The position numbers and the translations under genes were made by a program. A stretch of 64,000 nucleotides of DNA from an uncultured Ilyobacter sp. (GTDB lineage Bacteria; Fusobacteriota; Fusobacteriia; Fusobacteriales; Fusobacteriaceae): positions 186,001 to 250,000 of the forward strand of contig NZ_OY764865.1 of assembly GCF_963668515.1 (NCBI RefSeq), written 5' to 3'. Below, piece after piece: positions 1 through 8,629 of the stretch (within the stretch, counting starts at the first letter, position 1; every line of letters starts with the position of its first letter). The notes under the pieces were generated by a model that was not told the DNA's origin, did no database searches, and saw nothing but the letters and a program-made list of their open reading frames with translations.

Positions 1-87
1 ACCTGTAATCTTCTTTTGATTACAGAAGACACATGAATTGGGGCACCCAAAATGACTTATAAAAACAGGAATATTATAGTGCTTCAT
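1..87 (-). CDS. Radical SAM protein, Elp3-like, N-terminal part (cut by window edge)
   Basis: Reading the minus strand from ATG at 87-85 gives 29 codons that run off the window. The peptide contains HFGCPNSCVFCNQ, in which the three cysteines have the CxxxCxxC spacing that binds the radical SAM [4Fe-4S] cluster, followed by KKITG. This resembles the start of the Elp3-like radical SAM proteins often found just downstream of rnc in low-GC bacteria. The start codon lies inside the last codons of rnc (14-nt overlap), so the two are probably translationally coupled. The substrate cannot be told from this fragment. Confidence 0.75.
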   Translation of the reverse strand, partial: MKHYNIPVFISHFGCPNSCVFCNQKKITG

Positions 88-787
88 ATGCCTTTACTCC
101 CAGTTTTCTGCAGGCATTTCTCGCTGCTGACTGCTCTGCACTTTTTTTATTTCTGCCTGTTCCCAGACCCATTAGTTCATCATTTATTTTAACTGCTATT
201 TCAAAGGATTTTCTATGGTCAGGGCCCATCTCTTTTATCACTTCATAGGAAGGAATAACCTTGTATTCTCTCTGACTAAACTCTTGAAGAATCGTTTTAA
301 AATCTATGAGATCTTCATTTTCATCAATGTGATCTATAAATCGCTTGAGATGCTTTATAGCAAACTCTTTAGCTATTATAAAATCTGAGTCAAGGTACAC
401 TGCACCTAATATTGCTTCGAATACGTCTCCTAGTATGGAACTTCTGTCTCTTCCTCCTGTAAGCTCCTCTCCCTTGCTTAAAAGAAGATGATTTCCCACT
501 CCAAGTTTTCTGGAAATTTTAGCAAGCACAGGTTCACTGACAATCATTGATTTCAATTTTGCCAGATCCCCTTCACTTGAACTGGTAAAGTGCAAATAAA
601 GATATTCTGTAACAACAAGATCTAGAACTGCGTCTCCTAGCAGTTCTAGTCTCTCGTTGTTTACCTTTTTGTAATCCCAGTTTTCATTTCCATAAGACCT
701 GTGAATAAGGGCGTGCTTCAGAAGTTTTTTGCTCTTAAATGTATACTTCAACTTTTTTTCAAGTTCTGCAAAACAACTTTCTCCCAC
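74..787 (-). CDS. rnc: Ribonuclease III
   Basis: Double-stranded RNA endonuclease for rRNA and mRNA processing. The 237 residues show the RNase III signature ERLELLGDA (about 45-53), whose acidic residues bind the catalytic metal, a second acidic patch (GDVFEAILGAVYLD, about residues 120-133), and a C-terminal double-stranded-RNA-binding domain (about 160-235) ending in the conserved KKSAEQSAARNA helix. Length is normal for the family. It is the last complete gene of the fatty-acid operon, 15 bp after fabF, a common arrangement in Firmicutes. The next gene starts within its 3' end. Confidence 0.97.
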   Translation of the reverse strand: MGESCFAELEKKLKYTFKSKKLLKHALIHRSYGNENWDYKKVNNERLELLGDAVLDLVVTEYLYLHFTSSSEGDLAKLKSMIVSEPVLAKISRKLGVGNHLLLSKGEELTGGRDRSSILGDVFEAILGAVYLDSDFIIAKEFAIKHLKRFIDHIDENEDLIDFKTILQEFSQREYKVIPSYEVIKEMGPDHRKSFEIAVKINDELMGLGTGRNKKSAEQSAARNACRKLGVKAYEAL

Positions 788-802
788 TGTCCTCTACACC
801 TC

Positions 803-2041
803 TTATTTATATTTTTTCATTGCAATAACTGCGTTGTGTCCTCCGAAACCTAGAGAGTTTGAAAGACCTACTCTTATCTCTTTTTCCACAGCTACATTTG
901 GTACATAGTTAAGATCCAAATCTGGGTCTGGAGTATCATAATTTATCGTAGGAGGTAATATTGCTTCCTTTATTGCAAGTGCTAAGAAGGCTCCTTCGAT
1001 TCCTCCTGCTGCACCTAGAGCGTGTCCAGTAGCACCTTTAGTTGAAGACACTGCAAGCTTATATGCATAATCTCCAAATAATGTTTTTATTGAAGTGGTT
1101 TCATTTCTATCATTTGCAGGAGTAGAAGTTCCGTGGGCATTGATGTAGTCCACTTCTGATAAGTCTATTCCACCTTGCTCAAGGGCCATTTTCATAGCTC
1201 TTGCTCCGCCTTCTCCACCTTCAGCTGGTGATGTTATATGATACGCATCACAAGTTTCACCATATCCCACAACTTCAGCGTAAATCTTTGCTCCTCTAGC
1301 CTTAGCAGATTCAAGCTCTTCTAGTATTACTATGCCGGCACCTTCTCCCATTACAAAACCATCTCTATCCGATGTAAAGGGTCTAGATGCTTTTTCTGGC
1401 TCATCATTTCTGGTTGAAAGAGCCTTCATATTTGCAAATCCATTGATAGCAAACTTAGTGATACAGGCTTCTGTTCCTCCGGCGATCATTGCATCTGCTT
1501 TTCCGTTTCTGATAGTCTCAAAAGCATCCCCTATAGAGTGTGTTCCTGCTGCACAAGCAGTTACAACAGCTTTATTTGGTCCCTTTGCTCCTGTGTATAT
1601 GGCTACATTCCCTGCTGCCATGTTTGATATCATTGCAGGTATTGTAAAAGGTGATATTCTCTTTATCCCCTTATTCAGCATTACTTCATGCTGTTGCTCC
1701 ATTACCTCTATACCACCTATACCAGAAGATACAATTACCCCTACTTTTTCTGCATTTTCAGAAGTAATTTCAAGTTTTGAGTCCTCAATCGCCATTTTTG
1801 AAGCTGCAATAGCAAATTGTGAATTTCTAGAAAGTTTTTTTAGTTCTTTTTTTTCAATTCCAAAATCTGCAGGATCAAAATCCTTTACTTCGGCCGCAAC
1901 TTTTACAGGGTTGTCAGTGGCATCAAAAGATTCAATCTTTCCAACTCCAGTTTTACCATCTTTTATTGCTTTCCAAGTTTTTTCTACCCCTGTTCCCAAA
2001 GCAGTTACAAGGCCTATTCCAGTTACTACAACTCTTCTCAC
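803..2041 (-). CDS. fabF: Beta-ketoacyl-ACP synthase II
   Basis: Condensing enzyme that elongates acyl-ACP with malonyl-ACP. I place the start at the GTG at 2041, giving 412 residues beginning MRRVVVTGIG, because an AAGGA-type ribosome site lies just before it. An upstream in-frame GTG (2053) has no free site. With this start the Cys-His-His triad falls at C163 (TACAAGTH), H303 (NAHGTSTP) and H340 (TGHALG), with K335, the same numbering as in E. coli FabF. It follows acpP with a gap of about 130 bp that holds a perfect palindrome. Confidence 0.96.
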   Translation of the reverse strand: MRRVVVTGIGLVTALGTGVEKTWKAIKDGKTGVGKIESFDATDNPVKVAAEVKDFDPADFGIEKKELKKLSRNSQFAIAASKMAIEDSKLEITSENAEKVGVIVSSGIGGIEVMEQQHEVMLNKGIKRISPFTIPAMISNMAAGNVAIYTGAKGPNKAVVTACAAGTHSIGDAFETIRNGKADAMIAGGTEACITKFAINGFANMKALSTRNDEPEKASRPFTSDRDGFVMGEGAGIVILEELESAKARGAKIYAEVVGYGETCDAYHITSPAEGGEGGARAMKMALEQGGIDLSEVDYINAHGTSTPANDRNETTSIKTLFGDYAYKLAVSSTKGATGHALGAAGGIEGAFLALAIKEAILPPTINYDTPDPDLDLNYVPNVAVEKEIRVGLSNSLGFGGHNAVIAMKKYK

Positions 2042-2137
2042 TTTATCCTTCACCTCTTCATGAAACTTTTTTTATTTTATCGTAAATGAGAGAACCCACT
2101 ATAATCAGCGGTTTTTTCAATTTTCTATAAATACAAT

Positions 2138-2163
2138 TATAGGGGTAATTAATTACCCCTATA
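2138..2163. repeat. Perfect 26-bp palindrome between acpP and fabF
   Basis: The half-site TATAGGGGTAATT is followed directly by its exact complement, giving a 13-bp perfect inverted repeat with no spacer. It sits just after the acpP stop codon. No good T-run follows on the minus strand, so it is either a weak terminator or processing hairpin that adjusts acpP against fabF expression, or a protein-binding site. The sequence does not decide which. Confidence 0.6.
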
Positions 2164-2174
2164 ACCTTAAAATA

Positions 2175-2399
2175 TTACTTATTGGATTCGATGTAGTTTA
2201 CTACGTCTTGAACAGTTTTGATCTTTTCAGCTTCTGTATCAGGAATTTCTACGTCAAATTCTTCTTCAAAAGCCATGATTAGCTCAACTGTATCTAGTGA
2301 GTCTGCTCCTAGATCGTCTACGAAGTTCGCCTCAAGAGTTACTTGATCCGCGTCTACACCTAATTGATCTACTACTACTTCTTTGATTTTATCTAACAT
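2175..2399 (-). CDS. acpP: Acyl carrier protein
   Basis: Small acidic carrier of 74 residues that holds growing acyl chains on a phosphopantetheine arm. The attachment serine is S34 in [10 protein letters not shown], the canonical DSL motif. Length and the run of acidic residues in helix 2 are typical. It sits between fabG and fabF in the fatty-acid operon, and a palindrome immediately after its stop could let it be expressed more strongly than its neighbours. Confidence 0.98.
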   Translation of the reverse strand: MLDKIKEVVVDQLGVDADQVTLEANFVDDLGADSLDTVELIMAFEEEFDVEIPDTEAEKIKTVQDVVNYIESNK

Positions 2400-2492
2400 T
2401 CTTTTTCCTCCTTGGATTTTTCATCAATTTTTTCTATTATGATAGTATCAAATTTAATGTGATTTTTCAAGAGTTTTATATCTTAAACCTCC

Positions 2493-3242
2493 TTAAGGCA
2501 TCAACATTCCACCATTAACACTTAAAGTCTGACCTGTAATATAGCTAGAAAGGTCAGAGGAAAGGAACAGTACTGCATTTGCGATATCTTCAGGTGTTCC
2601 CATTGAACCCATAGGGATGTTTTTTGCAAACTCCTTCTTCACATCTTCGCTCAATACATCTGTCATTTCAGATTGGATATATCCTGGAGCTACAGCATTT
2701 ACTCTTACTCCTCTTTTTCCTACTTCTTTTGCTAGAGATTTAGTCATTCCTATCATCCCTGCTTTTGAAGCAGAATAGTTAACTTGACCGGCATTTCCCA
2801 TTAGTCCCACAACTGATGCCATATTGATGATGCTTCCAAATCTTTGTTTTACCATAGTTTTAAAGAAGGCCTGTGTACAGTTGTAAGTTCCTTTGAGGTT
2901 GATATTCATAACAAGATCAAAATCTTCCTCTTTCATTCTCATGAAGAGTGTATCTCTTGTAATTCCCGCGTTGTTAACAAGAATATCTATTTTTCCAAAC
3001 TTCTCAAGAGTTTTGGATGCTAGTTCCGCCATGCTTTCACTTGAAACAACATTTCCAGGAATGAATATAGCCTCTATTCCATATTTTTCAGAAATCTCTT
3101 TGGCAGTTTTTTCACCTATTTCTGCAAGTATATCAGTAATTACAAGATTAGCACCAGCCTGTGCCAATTTTTCAGCAACAGCTCTTCCGATTCCTCTTGC
3201 AGAACCAGTTATTACTGCCACTTTTCCTTTTAAATCAATCAT
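2493..3242 (-). CDS. fabG: 3-oxoacyl-ACP reductase
   Basis: NADPH-dependent reductase of the fatty-acid elongation cycle, a short-chain dehydrogenase of 249 residues. The Rossmann motif TGSARGIG is at about 12-19, NNAG at 90-93, and the catalytic tetrad is N114, S143, Y156 and K160 (YSASK). The C-terminal GQTLSVNGGMLMP is typical of FabG. It lies between fabD and acpP in the same operon. No enoyl reductase or dehydratase gene is present in this window. Confidence 0.96.
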   Translation of the reverse strand: MIDLKGKVAVITGSARGIGRAVAEKLAQAGANLVITDILAEIGEKTAKEISEKYGIEAIFIPGNVVSSESMAELASKTLEKFGKIDILVNNAGITRDTLFMRMKEEDFDLVMNINLKGTYNCTQAFFKTMVKQRFGSIINMASVVGLMGNAGQVNYSASKAGMIGMTKSLAKEVGKRGVRVNAVAPGYIQSEMTDVLSEDVKKEFAKNIPMGSMGTPEDIANAVLFLSSDLSSYITGQTLSVNGGMLMP

Positions 3243-3297
3243 TTGTTCCTCCTTGTTAAAGGGATTTAATTATTTTATTTTAAAATTCAAAATAAAC

Positions 3298-4203
3298 TTA
3301 TGCTAGATCCTCTAATTTTTCTATATTTTCGACAACTAATGTCTTGTCAATTTTTCTGATAAGTCCTTTAAGAACTTTTCCAGGACCTATTTCATAGATT
3401 TTTTCAACACCCTCAGATTTTAGCTTCTCTACAGTTTCAACCCATCTTACAGGTCCGAAGGTCTGATCATAGAGTTCTTTTTTGATCTCTTCTGCCTCAG
3501 TTGTAACTTCTGCAGTTGTATTTGCTACAAGCTTTGCAGTTCCTTCTTTGAATTCATAGTTTTCAACTTCAGCTTTAAGCTTTTCTCCAGCTGGCTTCAT
3601 AAGTGAAGAATGGAAAGGTCCAGATACAGAAAGTATTAGTGCCCTTCTTGCTCCTGCTTCTTTTAGTGCCTCGCAAGCCTTTTCAACAGCAGCTACCGAT
3701 CCAGCTATAACTGTCTGTCCTGGTTCATTAAAGTTTACAGCTTCTACTACTCCGTCGATACCTGCTAAGACCTCTTCGATTTTAGGTGCTTCCATTCCTA
3801 TAATTGCAGCCATAGTACCATTAACTTCGTGAGAAACCGTGTTCATAGTATCGCCTCTGAATGCCGTTAATTTTACAGCATCCTCTAGAGAAAGATATCC
3901 TCCAGCTCCTAAAGCAGCGTATTCTCCCACTGAATGTCCAGCTACATAGTCAGCTTTTATTCCTTTTTCTTCCATTAATTTAGAAAGAACAAGACTCATC
4001 GCCACAATAGCAGGCTGAGTATATTTAGTCTGCTTCAAGTCCTCTTCAGGTCCTTCAAACATAACTCTTTTAAGGTCCATTTCCATGTTTTCAAAAATTT
4101 CATCAAAATATTTTTTAGCCGTTTCATTATTTTCATATAAATCTTTTCCCATCCCAACGTATTGAGCTCCTTGTCCAGGGAAAACAAATGCAATTTTAGA
4201 CAT
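3298..4203 (-). CDS. fabD: Malonyl-CoA:ACP transacylase
   Basis: Transfers malonyl from CoA to ACP, committing malonate to chain elongation. The 301-residue protein starts with the oxyanion-hole motif FPGQGAQ (8-14), has the nucleophile S91 in GHSVGE, and the partner histidine H198 in GPFHSS. Length matches the family. Its start lies about 17 bp downstream of a perfect 14-bp palindrome in the fabH-fabD gap, which might be a regulatory site. Confidence 0.97.
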   Translation of the reverse strand: MSKIAFVFPGQGAQYVGMGKDLYENNETAKKYFDEIFENMEMDLKRVMFEGPEEDLKQTKYTQPAIVAMSLVLSKLMEEKGIKADYVAGHSVGEYAALGAGGYLSLEDAVKLTAFRGDTMNTVSHEVNGTMAAIIGMEAPKIEEVLAGIDGVVEAVNFNEPGQTVIAGSVAAVEKACEALKEAGARRALILSVSGPFHSSLMKPAGEKLKAEVENYEFKEGTAKLVANTTAEVTTEAEEIKKELYDQTFGPVRWVETVEKLKSEGVEKIYEIGPGKVLKGLIRKIDKTLVVENIEKLEDLA

Positions 4204-4220
4204 AAATTCCTCCTTAATTA

Positions 4221-4234
4221 ATTACACGTGTAAT
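4221..4234. promoter_or_regulatory. Palindrome ATTACACGTGTAAT upstream of fabD
   Basis: A perfect 14-bp palindrome in the 83-bp gap between fabH and fabD, just upstream of the fabD ribosome-binding site. Its size and position would suit an operator for an internal promoter. It does not match the FapR or FabT boxes as I remember them, so no regulator is assigned. Confidence 0.35.
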
Positions 4235-4286
4235 CTCAATATATCATAAGGTAAACATGATGTCAACCTCTTAAAAACACTCTGAT

Positions 4287-5279
4287 TTAATAAGCCCACT
4301 TTATAACTGTAGAACCGTATGTAAGACCCGCTCCAAACCCTGTAAGGGCGATAAGGTCTCCCTTCTTTACGAGTCCTTTCTCTAGAGCTTCTCCTAGAGC
4401 TAGTCCGATAGAAGCTGCAGATGTATTTCCGTATTTATTTAGGTTTATATAAAATTTTTCTACTGGAAGTTTCAATCTTTTTGCAGCAGACTCTATAATT
4501 CTTTTGTTTGCCTGATGTGGGAATACCATGTGAAGATCAGTAGTTTCTTTTTCTGCAAGTCTTAGTGCCTCAAGTGTAGCTTTTGGGAGTGCTTGAACTG
4601 CAAATTTAAATACATCTTGACCTTTCATTTTTAAAAAAGTTTCTCTATTTTCAACCTCTTCAACTGTTGCCGGTCTCTTAGTTCCTCCAGCAGGCATTCT
4701 CAAGATTTCATCATCTTCACCTTCAGATTTTATGTAGCTAGAAAGAATACCATAACCATCTTCTACCTCTCCTACAACTGCTGCTGCTGCACCATCTCCG
4801 AAAAGTATACAAGTATTCCTGTCTTGCATGTCTAAAACCCTTGAGAGAGCCTCTGCCCCTATTACAAGTATTTTCTTATACATCCCAGCTTTTATCATTC
4901 CAGAGGCTAGTGTGAGCCCATATATGAATCCACTGCACGCAGCCTGTATATCAAAGGCAGCAGCATTGAGTGCACCGATTTTTTTCTGTACTATACAGGC
5001 AGTATTTTGTATCAGGTAATCCGGGGTACAAGTTGCCAGTATAACCATCTCAATATCTTCTGGTTTCATTCCAGCTGATTCTAAGGCTTTCTTGGCCGCT
5101 TCAGATGCTAAGTCTGAAGTCGCCTGGTCATCAGCTACAAATCTTCTTTCCTCTATACCAGTTCTACTTCTTATCCATTCATCACTTGTGTCCAATTTTT
5201 TTTCAAAATCAAGGTTGGTCATAACTTTTTCAGGAACATAGATACCCATACCTAATATTCCTGCACTTTTTACATTCAT
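4287..5279 (-). CDS. fabH: Beta-ketoacyl-ACP synthase III
   Basis: Starts fatty-acid synthesis by condensing acyl-CoA with malonyl-ACP. The 330-residue sequence has the catalytic triad C115 (QAACSGF), H255 (FPHQANKR) and N285 (YGNTSAAS). The chain-initiation enzyme lies directly after plsX, separated by 1 bp, a widespread coupling of phospholipid and fatty-acid synthesis genes. The C-terminal GFGAGLTYGS is typical. Confidence 0.97.
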   Translation of the reverse strand: MNVKSAGILGMGIYVPEKVMTNLDFEKKLDTSDEWIRSRTGIEERRFVADDQATSDLASEAAKKALESAGMKPEDIEMVILATCTPDYLIQNTACIVQKKIGALNAAAFDIQAACSGFIYGLTLASGMIKAGMYKKILVIGAEALSRVLDMQDRNTCILFGDGAAAAVVGEVEDGYGILSSYIKSEGEDDEILRMPAGGTKRPATVEEVENRETFLKMKGQDVFKFAVQALPKATLEALRLAEKETTDLHMVFPHQANKRIIESAAKRLKLPVEKFYINLNKYGNTSAASIGLALGEALEKGLVKKGDLIALTGFGAGLTYGSTVIKWAY

Positions 5280-5280
5280 T

Positions 5281-6285
5281 CTAGGCCTCCTTATCGATTA
5301 CTTTCTTAAGTTTCGCTGTTAGATCTGCCTCAGCAAATTTTTCTGCTACTTTTATAGCATTTTTGAATGCTTTCCCATCGGAATTTCCATGAGCTTTTAT
5401 GGAAATTCCGTTGAGTCCGAGGAAAAGTGCCCCACCATATTCTGATGAATCCATTTTTTCTTTCATTCTTTTGAAAACAGGTTTCAAGAGAAGTGCACCT
5501 ATTTTCAAAACAAAACTGTTCTTGATCTCTTGTTTTAAAAAATCGAAAACAAATTTTACTACTCCCTCTCCTGTTTTCAAGACAATATTTCCCGTAAATC
5601 CATCTGTTACAACTATATCAACTTCGCCTTCCATCATATCACGAGGTTCCATATTGCCCACAAAGTTTATTTTATCATTTTCTTTCATCAGAGTATAGGC
5701 TTCTTTTGTAATTTCATTTCCTTTACCCTCTTCTTCACCTATATTGAGAAGTCCTATCTTAGGATTTTTAATGTCTAAAAGTACATCAGCATATACTTTT
5801 GACATAAGTGCAAATTGATTTAAAAACTCTGGTTTGCAGTCTGCATTTGCACCTGCATCTAGCATAACAAGGTGACCGTGCTTTGAGGGAAAGATAGTCG
5901 TAATCGCTGGTCTCAGTACTCCCTTTATACGTCTTAGCTTCATCTGACTAGATGTCATGAGAGCTCCTGTATTTCCTGCAGATACTATAGCATGGGCTCT
6001 CCCCTGTGTTACGCAATCTATGGCAACATTCATTGAAGCTTTAGGCTTCTTCTTCACTGCCATAGCCGGACTCATTTTTTCATGCATCTCTATTATCTCA
6101 TCAGTATGTTCTATCGATAATCTACTTTTATCATAATTATGCTTTTTTAGTTCTTCATCTATTAAAGCTTTGTCTCCTACAAGTATTATCTCAAGGTGGC
6201 TCATTTCATTTATAGCCATTACAGCTCCATTCACCGCCTCCACAGGAGCAAAATCTCCTCCCATAGCATCTAATGCTACTTTCAT
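5281..6285 (-). CDS. plsX: Phosphate acyltransferase
   Basis: Makes acyl-phosphate from acyl-ACP for the PlsX/PlsY route to lysophosphatidic acid. It has the diagnostic N-terminus MKVALDAMGGDFAP, GNTGAL near residue 105 and GFTGNIVLKTGEG in the second half. Its 334 residues are a normal length. It follows rpmF with a terminator-like hairpin in the gap, so read-through past rpmF probably sets expression of this and the fab genes. Confidence 0.97.
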   Translation of the reverse strand: MKVALDAMGGDFAPVEAVNGAVMAINEMSHLEIILVGDKALIDEELKKHNYDKSRLSIEHTDEIIEMHEKMSPAMAVKKKPKASMNVAIDCVTQGRAHAIVSAGNTGALMTSSQMKLRRIKGVLRPAITTIFPSKHGHLVMLDAGANADCKPEFLNQFALMSKVYADVLLDIKNPKIGLLNIGEEEGKGNEITKEAYTLMKENDKINFVGNMEPRDMMEGEVDIVVTDGFTGNIVLKTGEGVVKFVFDFLKQEIKNSFVLKIGALLLKPVFKRMKEKMDSSEYGGALFLGLNGISIKAHGNSDGKAFKNAIKVAEKFAEADLTAKLKKVIDKEA

Positions 6286-6330
6286 CTAAACCTCCTAAAA
6301 TATAAAATCCCTTATCATTCTAACAAAATA

Positions 6331-6367
6331 AAAAAAAAAAGACAAGATTTTCATCCTGTCTTTTTTT
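6331..6367 (-). terminator. Hairpin between rpmF and plsX
   Basis: On the minus strand a T-rich flanked hairpin with arms GACAGGAT and ATCTTGTC (one mismatch) is followed by a long T-run. It lies right after the rpmF stop and before plsX. It looks like a partial terminator that allows more L32 than downstream lipid enzymes. It is A/T-flanked on both sides, so it could act in either direction. Confidence 0.7.
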
Positions 6368-6372
6368 AGAAA

Positions 6373-6555
6373 TTACTCAGCTGCGTTAGCTAATACTTGT
6401 TTACCGTTGTAATCTCCGCACTCTAAACATATTCTGTGAGGTCTTCTAGGAGCTCCACATTTGTCACAAGTAGCTAATCCTGTAACTGTTAATCCATCAT
6501 GAGATCTTCTCATATTCTTTTTAGCTTTAGAAGTTTTCTTCTTAGGTACTGCCAT
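6373..6555 (-). CDS. rpmF: Ribosomal protein L32
   Basis: Small 50S ribosomal protein of 60 residues beginning [17 protein letters not shown], the family signature. It carries a zinc-ribbon of four cysteines: CDKCG, then CLECG. An upstream in-frame ATG (6576) would add seven residues, but a strong AGGAGGGG ribosome site sits seven bases before the ATG at 6555, so I use that start. The order DUF177-rpmF-plsX is conserved across many bacteria. Confidence 0.97.
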   Translation of the reverse strand: MAVPKKKTSKAKKNMRRSHDGLTVTGLATCDKCGAPRRPHRICLECGDYNGKQVLANAAE

Positions 6556-6589
6556 TCTTAGTCCCCTCCTACTCAATTCTTATTTAAAT

Positions 6590-7078
6590 TTAGTTTTTTA
6601 ATTCAAACAATTTTTTCCATCTAAGGTCTACGCCATCATCTTTATATTTTTCCATCTCTTCCAAACCATCACATTCAGGTTCACACACCGGGTAGGGAGA
6701 CATTTCCAATATAATTTGCTCTCTGACAAGTCTAGCAACATCAATCTCGCCATCGACGGCTTCTCCTAGTCCCACTTCATCAATCTTGCACTCAGCTTCT
6801 AGAGAATTCAAGTACTTTTTAAATGATTTAGATTCTACAAAATTTCCCTGAAACTCTCCGGAAACATCTAAAGATATATCCTTCAAACACCTCACACAGG
6901 GTGTTTTCAACTTTGAGCTGTATTCACCACAGACAAAAAAGCCTTTATTTTCAACTTTTGCATAACCTCTGATTTCCACTGGAGCTGCAAGTGTAAGTCC
7001 TTCCATTTTACTAACTGTAAATTCAAAGTCAACTCTTTGTTTTTGACTAGCCCTTATTTCCTCTATTTTTATAATCAA
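6590..7078 (-). CDS. yceD: YceD/DUF177 family protein
   Basis: DUF177 protein, in bacteria almost always encoded next to rpmF and implicated in 23S rRNA accumulation. The sequence has the paired-cysteine regions typical of the family (CGEY, CVRC and later CEPEC). I prefer a TTG start at 7078, which gives MIIKIEEIRASQ, because AGGAGG lies at ideal distance. The ATG at 7093 is only a few bases from the predicted transcription start. It is the first gene of the rpmF-plsX-fab operon. Confidence 0.88.
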   Translation of the reverse strand: MIIKIEEIRASQKQRVDFEFTVSKMEGLTLAAPVEIRGYAKVENKGFFVCGEYSSKLKTPCVRCLKDISLDVSGEFQGNFVESKSFKKYLNSLEAECKIDEVGLGEAVDGEIDVARLVREQIILEMSPYPVCEPECDGLEEMEKYKDDGVDLRWKKLFELKN

Positions 7079-7109
7079 GGCTATCCTCCTCATTATAAAA
7101 CACTCAGTT

Positions 7110-7138
7110 ATTTTACTGATAATTTAGAAAATTGTCAA
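7110..7138 (-). promoter_or_regulatory. Sigma-70-type promoter of the yceD-rpmF-plsX-fab operon
   Basis: On the minus strand, TTGACA (7138-7133) and TAAAAT (7115-7110) are separated by 17 bp, close to consensus. Transcription would begin about ten bases upstream of the ATG at 7093, which supports the TTG start chosen for yceD. Confidence 0.8.
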
Positions 7139-7266
7139 GTAATTTTTCTTAACAAAGGTTTTAAAACTATTTAGCAGTTCATTCTACCAAAATTTCCATT
7201 TTTTTTCAAGCATTCTAAAAAATAATATTCCCGAGAGAAGAAATAAAATCATATGGAATAATTATA

Positions 7267-8361
7267 CTATACGTTAAAAAGAAACTCCATAAGATCTCCA
7301 TCTTTAACAACATACTCTTTACCCTCAAGCCTTAAGACTCCAGCCTCTTGAGATCCCCTCCAGCCGTTATTTTCTACAAATTCCTCATAGGCCACAACTT
7401 TTGCTCTTATAAACCCCTTTTCAAAATCAGTGTGAATCTCTCCAGCAGCTTTAGGAGCAGTATCTCCGATTTTTATTGTCCAGGCCCTCACTTCTTTTAC
7501 ACCAGCTGTAAAATAAGTCTGTAGCCCTAGAAGTTTAAATCCAGCTCTTATCAGTCTGTTAAGCCCTGGTTCTGTCACCCCTAGCTCTTCCAGGAACATG
7601 GCTCTGTCCTCTTCCTCCATCTCTTGAAGTTCAGCCTCTACTCTCGCAGAGACGATTGCAACTTCTGCATCTAAGCTTTTAGCATATTCCTTGACCTTTT
7701 CTACATATTCATTTCCTGACACAAGGTCATCTTCTGCAACGTTAGCTGCAAACATCATTGGCTTCAGTGTAAGAAACTGATATACCTTAAGCAACTGAAT
7801 TTCCTCTTCTGAAAAATCTAACGTCTGTAAAAGTTTTGCTTCTTCCAAGTGAGCTTTTGACTTTTCAAGAACCGGCATTATTTTAATCGCATCTTTATTT
7901 TTTGCCCTAAAAAGTTTTGACTGTCTTTCAATGGCTCTTTCTACTGTTTCTAAGTCAGCTAGGATGAGTTCTGCATTGATGACCTCTATATCTCTGATAG
8001 GGTCTACAGACCCCTCTACATGAACTACGTTTTCGTCCTCAAAGCATCTCACTACCTGGCATATAGCTGCTGTCGATCTTATATTTGACAAAAACTTGTT
8101 ACCAAGTCCCTCTCCGTTTGCTGCCCCCTTCACAAGTCCTGCTATATCTACAAATTCAACTGTCGCATGTTGAACTCTCTGGGGATTTATTATCTCTGAC
8201 AGAGCGTCTAGTCTGTTATCGGGTACTGTAACCATACCGATATTCGGTTCGATTGTACAGAATGGATAATTTGCAGCCTCTGCCGCCCCTGCCTTTGTTA
8301 TGGCATTAAAGAGTGTCGATTTCCCAACATTAGGAAGACCCACAATTCCTATTCCAATCAT
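7267..8361 (-). CDS. ychF: Redox-regulated ATPase/GTPase YchF
   Basis: Obg-family P-loop ATPase that associates with ribosomes and is linked to stress responses. The 364-residue protein has the G1 loop [12 protein letters not shown] (8-19), DIAGLVKGA as G3, and the C-terminal TGS domain ending in [16 protein letters not shown]. Length matches the family. It appears to be a single-gene unit with its own promoter upstream and a T-rich region downstream. Confidence 0.97.
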   Translation of the reverse strand: MIGIGIVGLPNVGKSTLFNAITKAGAAEAANYPFCTIEPNIGMVTVPDNRLDALSEIINPQRVQHATVEFVDIAGLVKGAANGEGLGNKFLSNIRSTAAICQVVRCFEDENVVHVEGSVDPIRDIEVINAELILADLETVERAIERQSKLFRAKNKDAIKIMPVLEKSKAHLEEAKLLQTLDFSEEEIQLLKVYQFLTLKPMMFAANVAEDDLVSGNEYVEKVKEYAKSLDAEVAIVSARVEAELQEMEEEDRAMFLEELGVTEPGLNRLIRAGFKLLGLQTYFTAGVKEVRAWTIKIGDTAPKAAGEIHTDFEKGFIRAKVVAYEEFVENNGWRGSQEAGVLRLEGKEYVVKDGDLMEFLFNV

Positions 8362-8400
8362 TAAATTTCTCCTCCTAAAATATCAAAATTTTTCCCATCA

Positions 8401-8429
8401 ATTTTATCACACATTCAAAACTTTGTAAA
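8401..8429 (-). promoter_or_regulatory. Promoter of ychF
   Basis: Minus strand TTTACA (8429-8424), 17-bp spacer, TAAAAT (8406-8401), about 40 bp upstream of the ychF start. Confidence 0.65.
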
Positions 8430-8585
8430 CCTGATCGAATTTCTCCGAAATCTCTCTAAAAAAACTGCCTCTAATGATACTCTGGCAAATGATTTAAGCT
8501 AAAAATATGCCTCCGTGGGAAACTATTGAAATATAAGTACAATTTAGTTTTTTATCTTTTCATTATTTTATAAAAAACCTTATCA

Positions 8586-8626
8586 AACATTAAAATCCCC
8601 GGAATACTCCCGGGGATTTTAATGTT
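8586..8626 (-). terminator. Strong hairpin after gpmI
   Basis: A perfect 17-bp stem (8586-8602 with 8610-8626; core CCCCGG/CCGGGG) and 7-base loop immediately after the gpmI stop codon. The ends of the stem are A/T-rich. It should terminate gpmI transcription and could act in both directions. Confidence 0.85.
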
Positions 8627-8629
8627 CAT

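Noticed and set aside
1332..2063. Long plus-strand frame of 243 codons opposite fabF
   Set aside because: It is a shadow of the fabF coding strand. The product is Ser/Pro/Thr-rich nonsense with no motif, and fabF has all catalytic residues.
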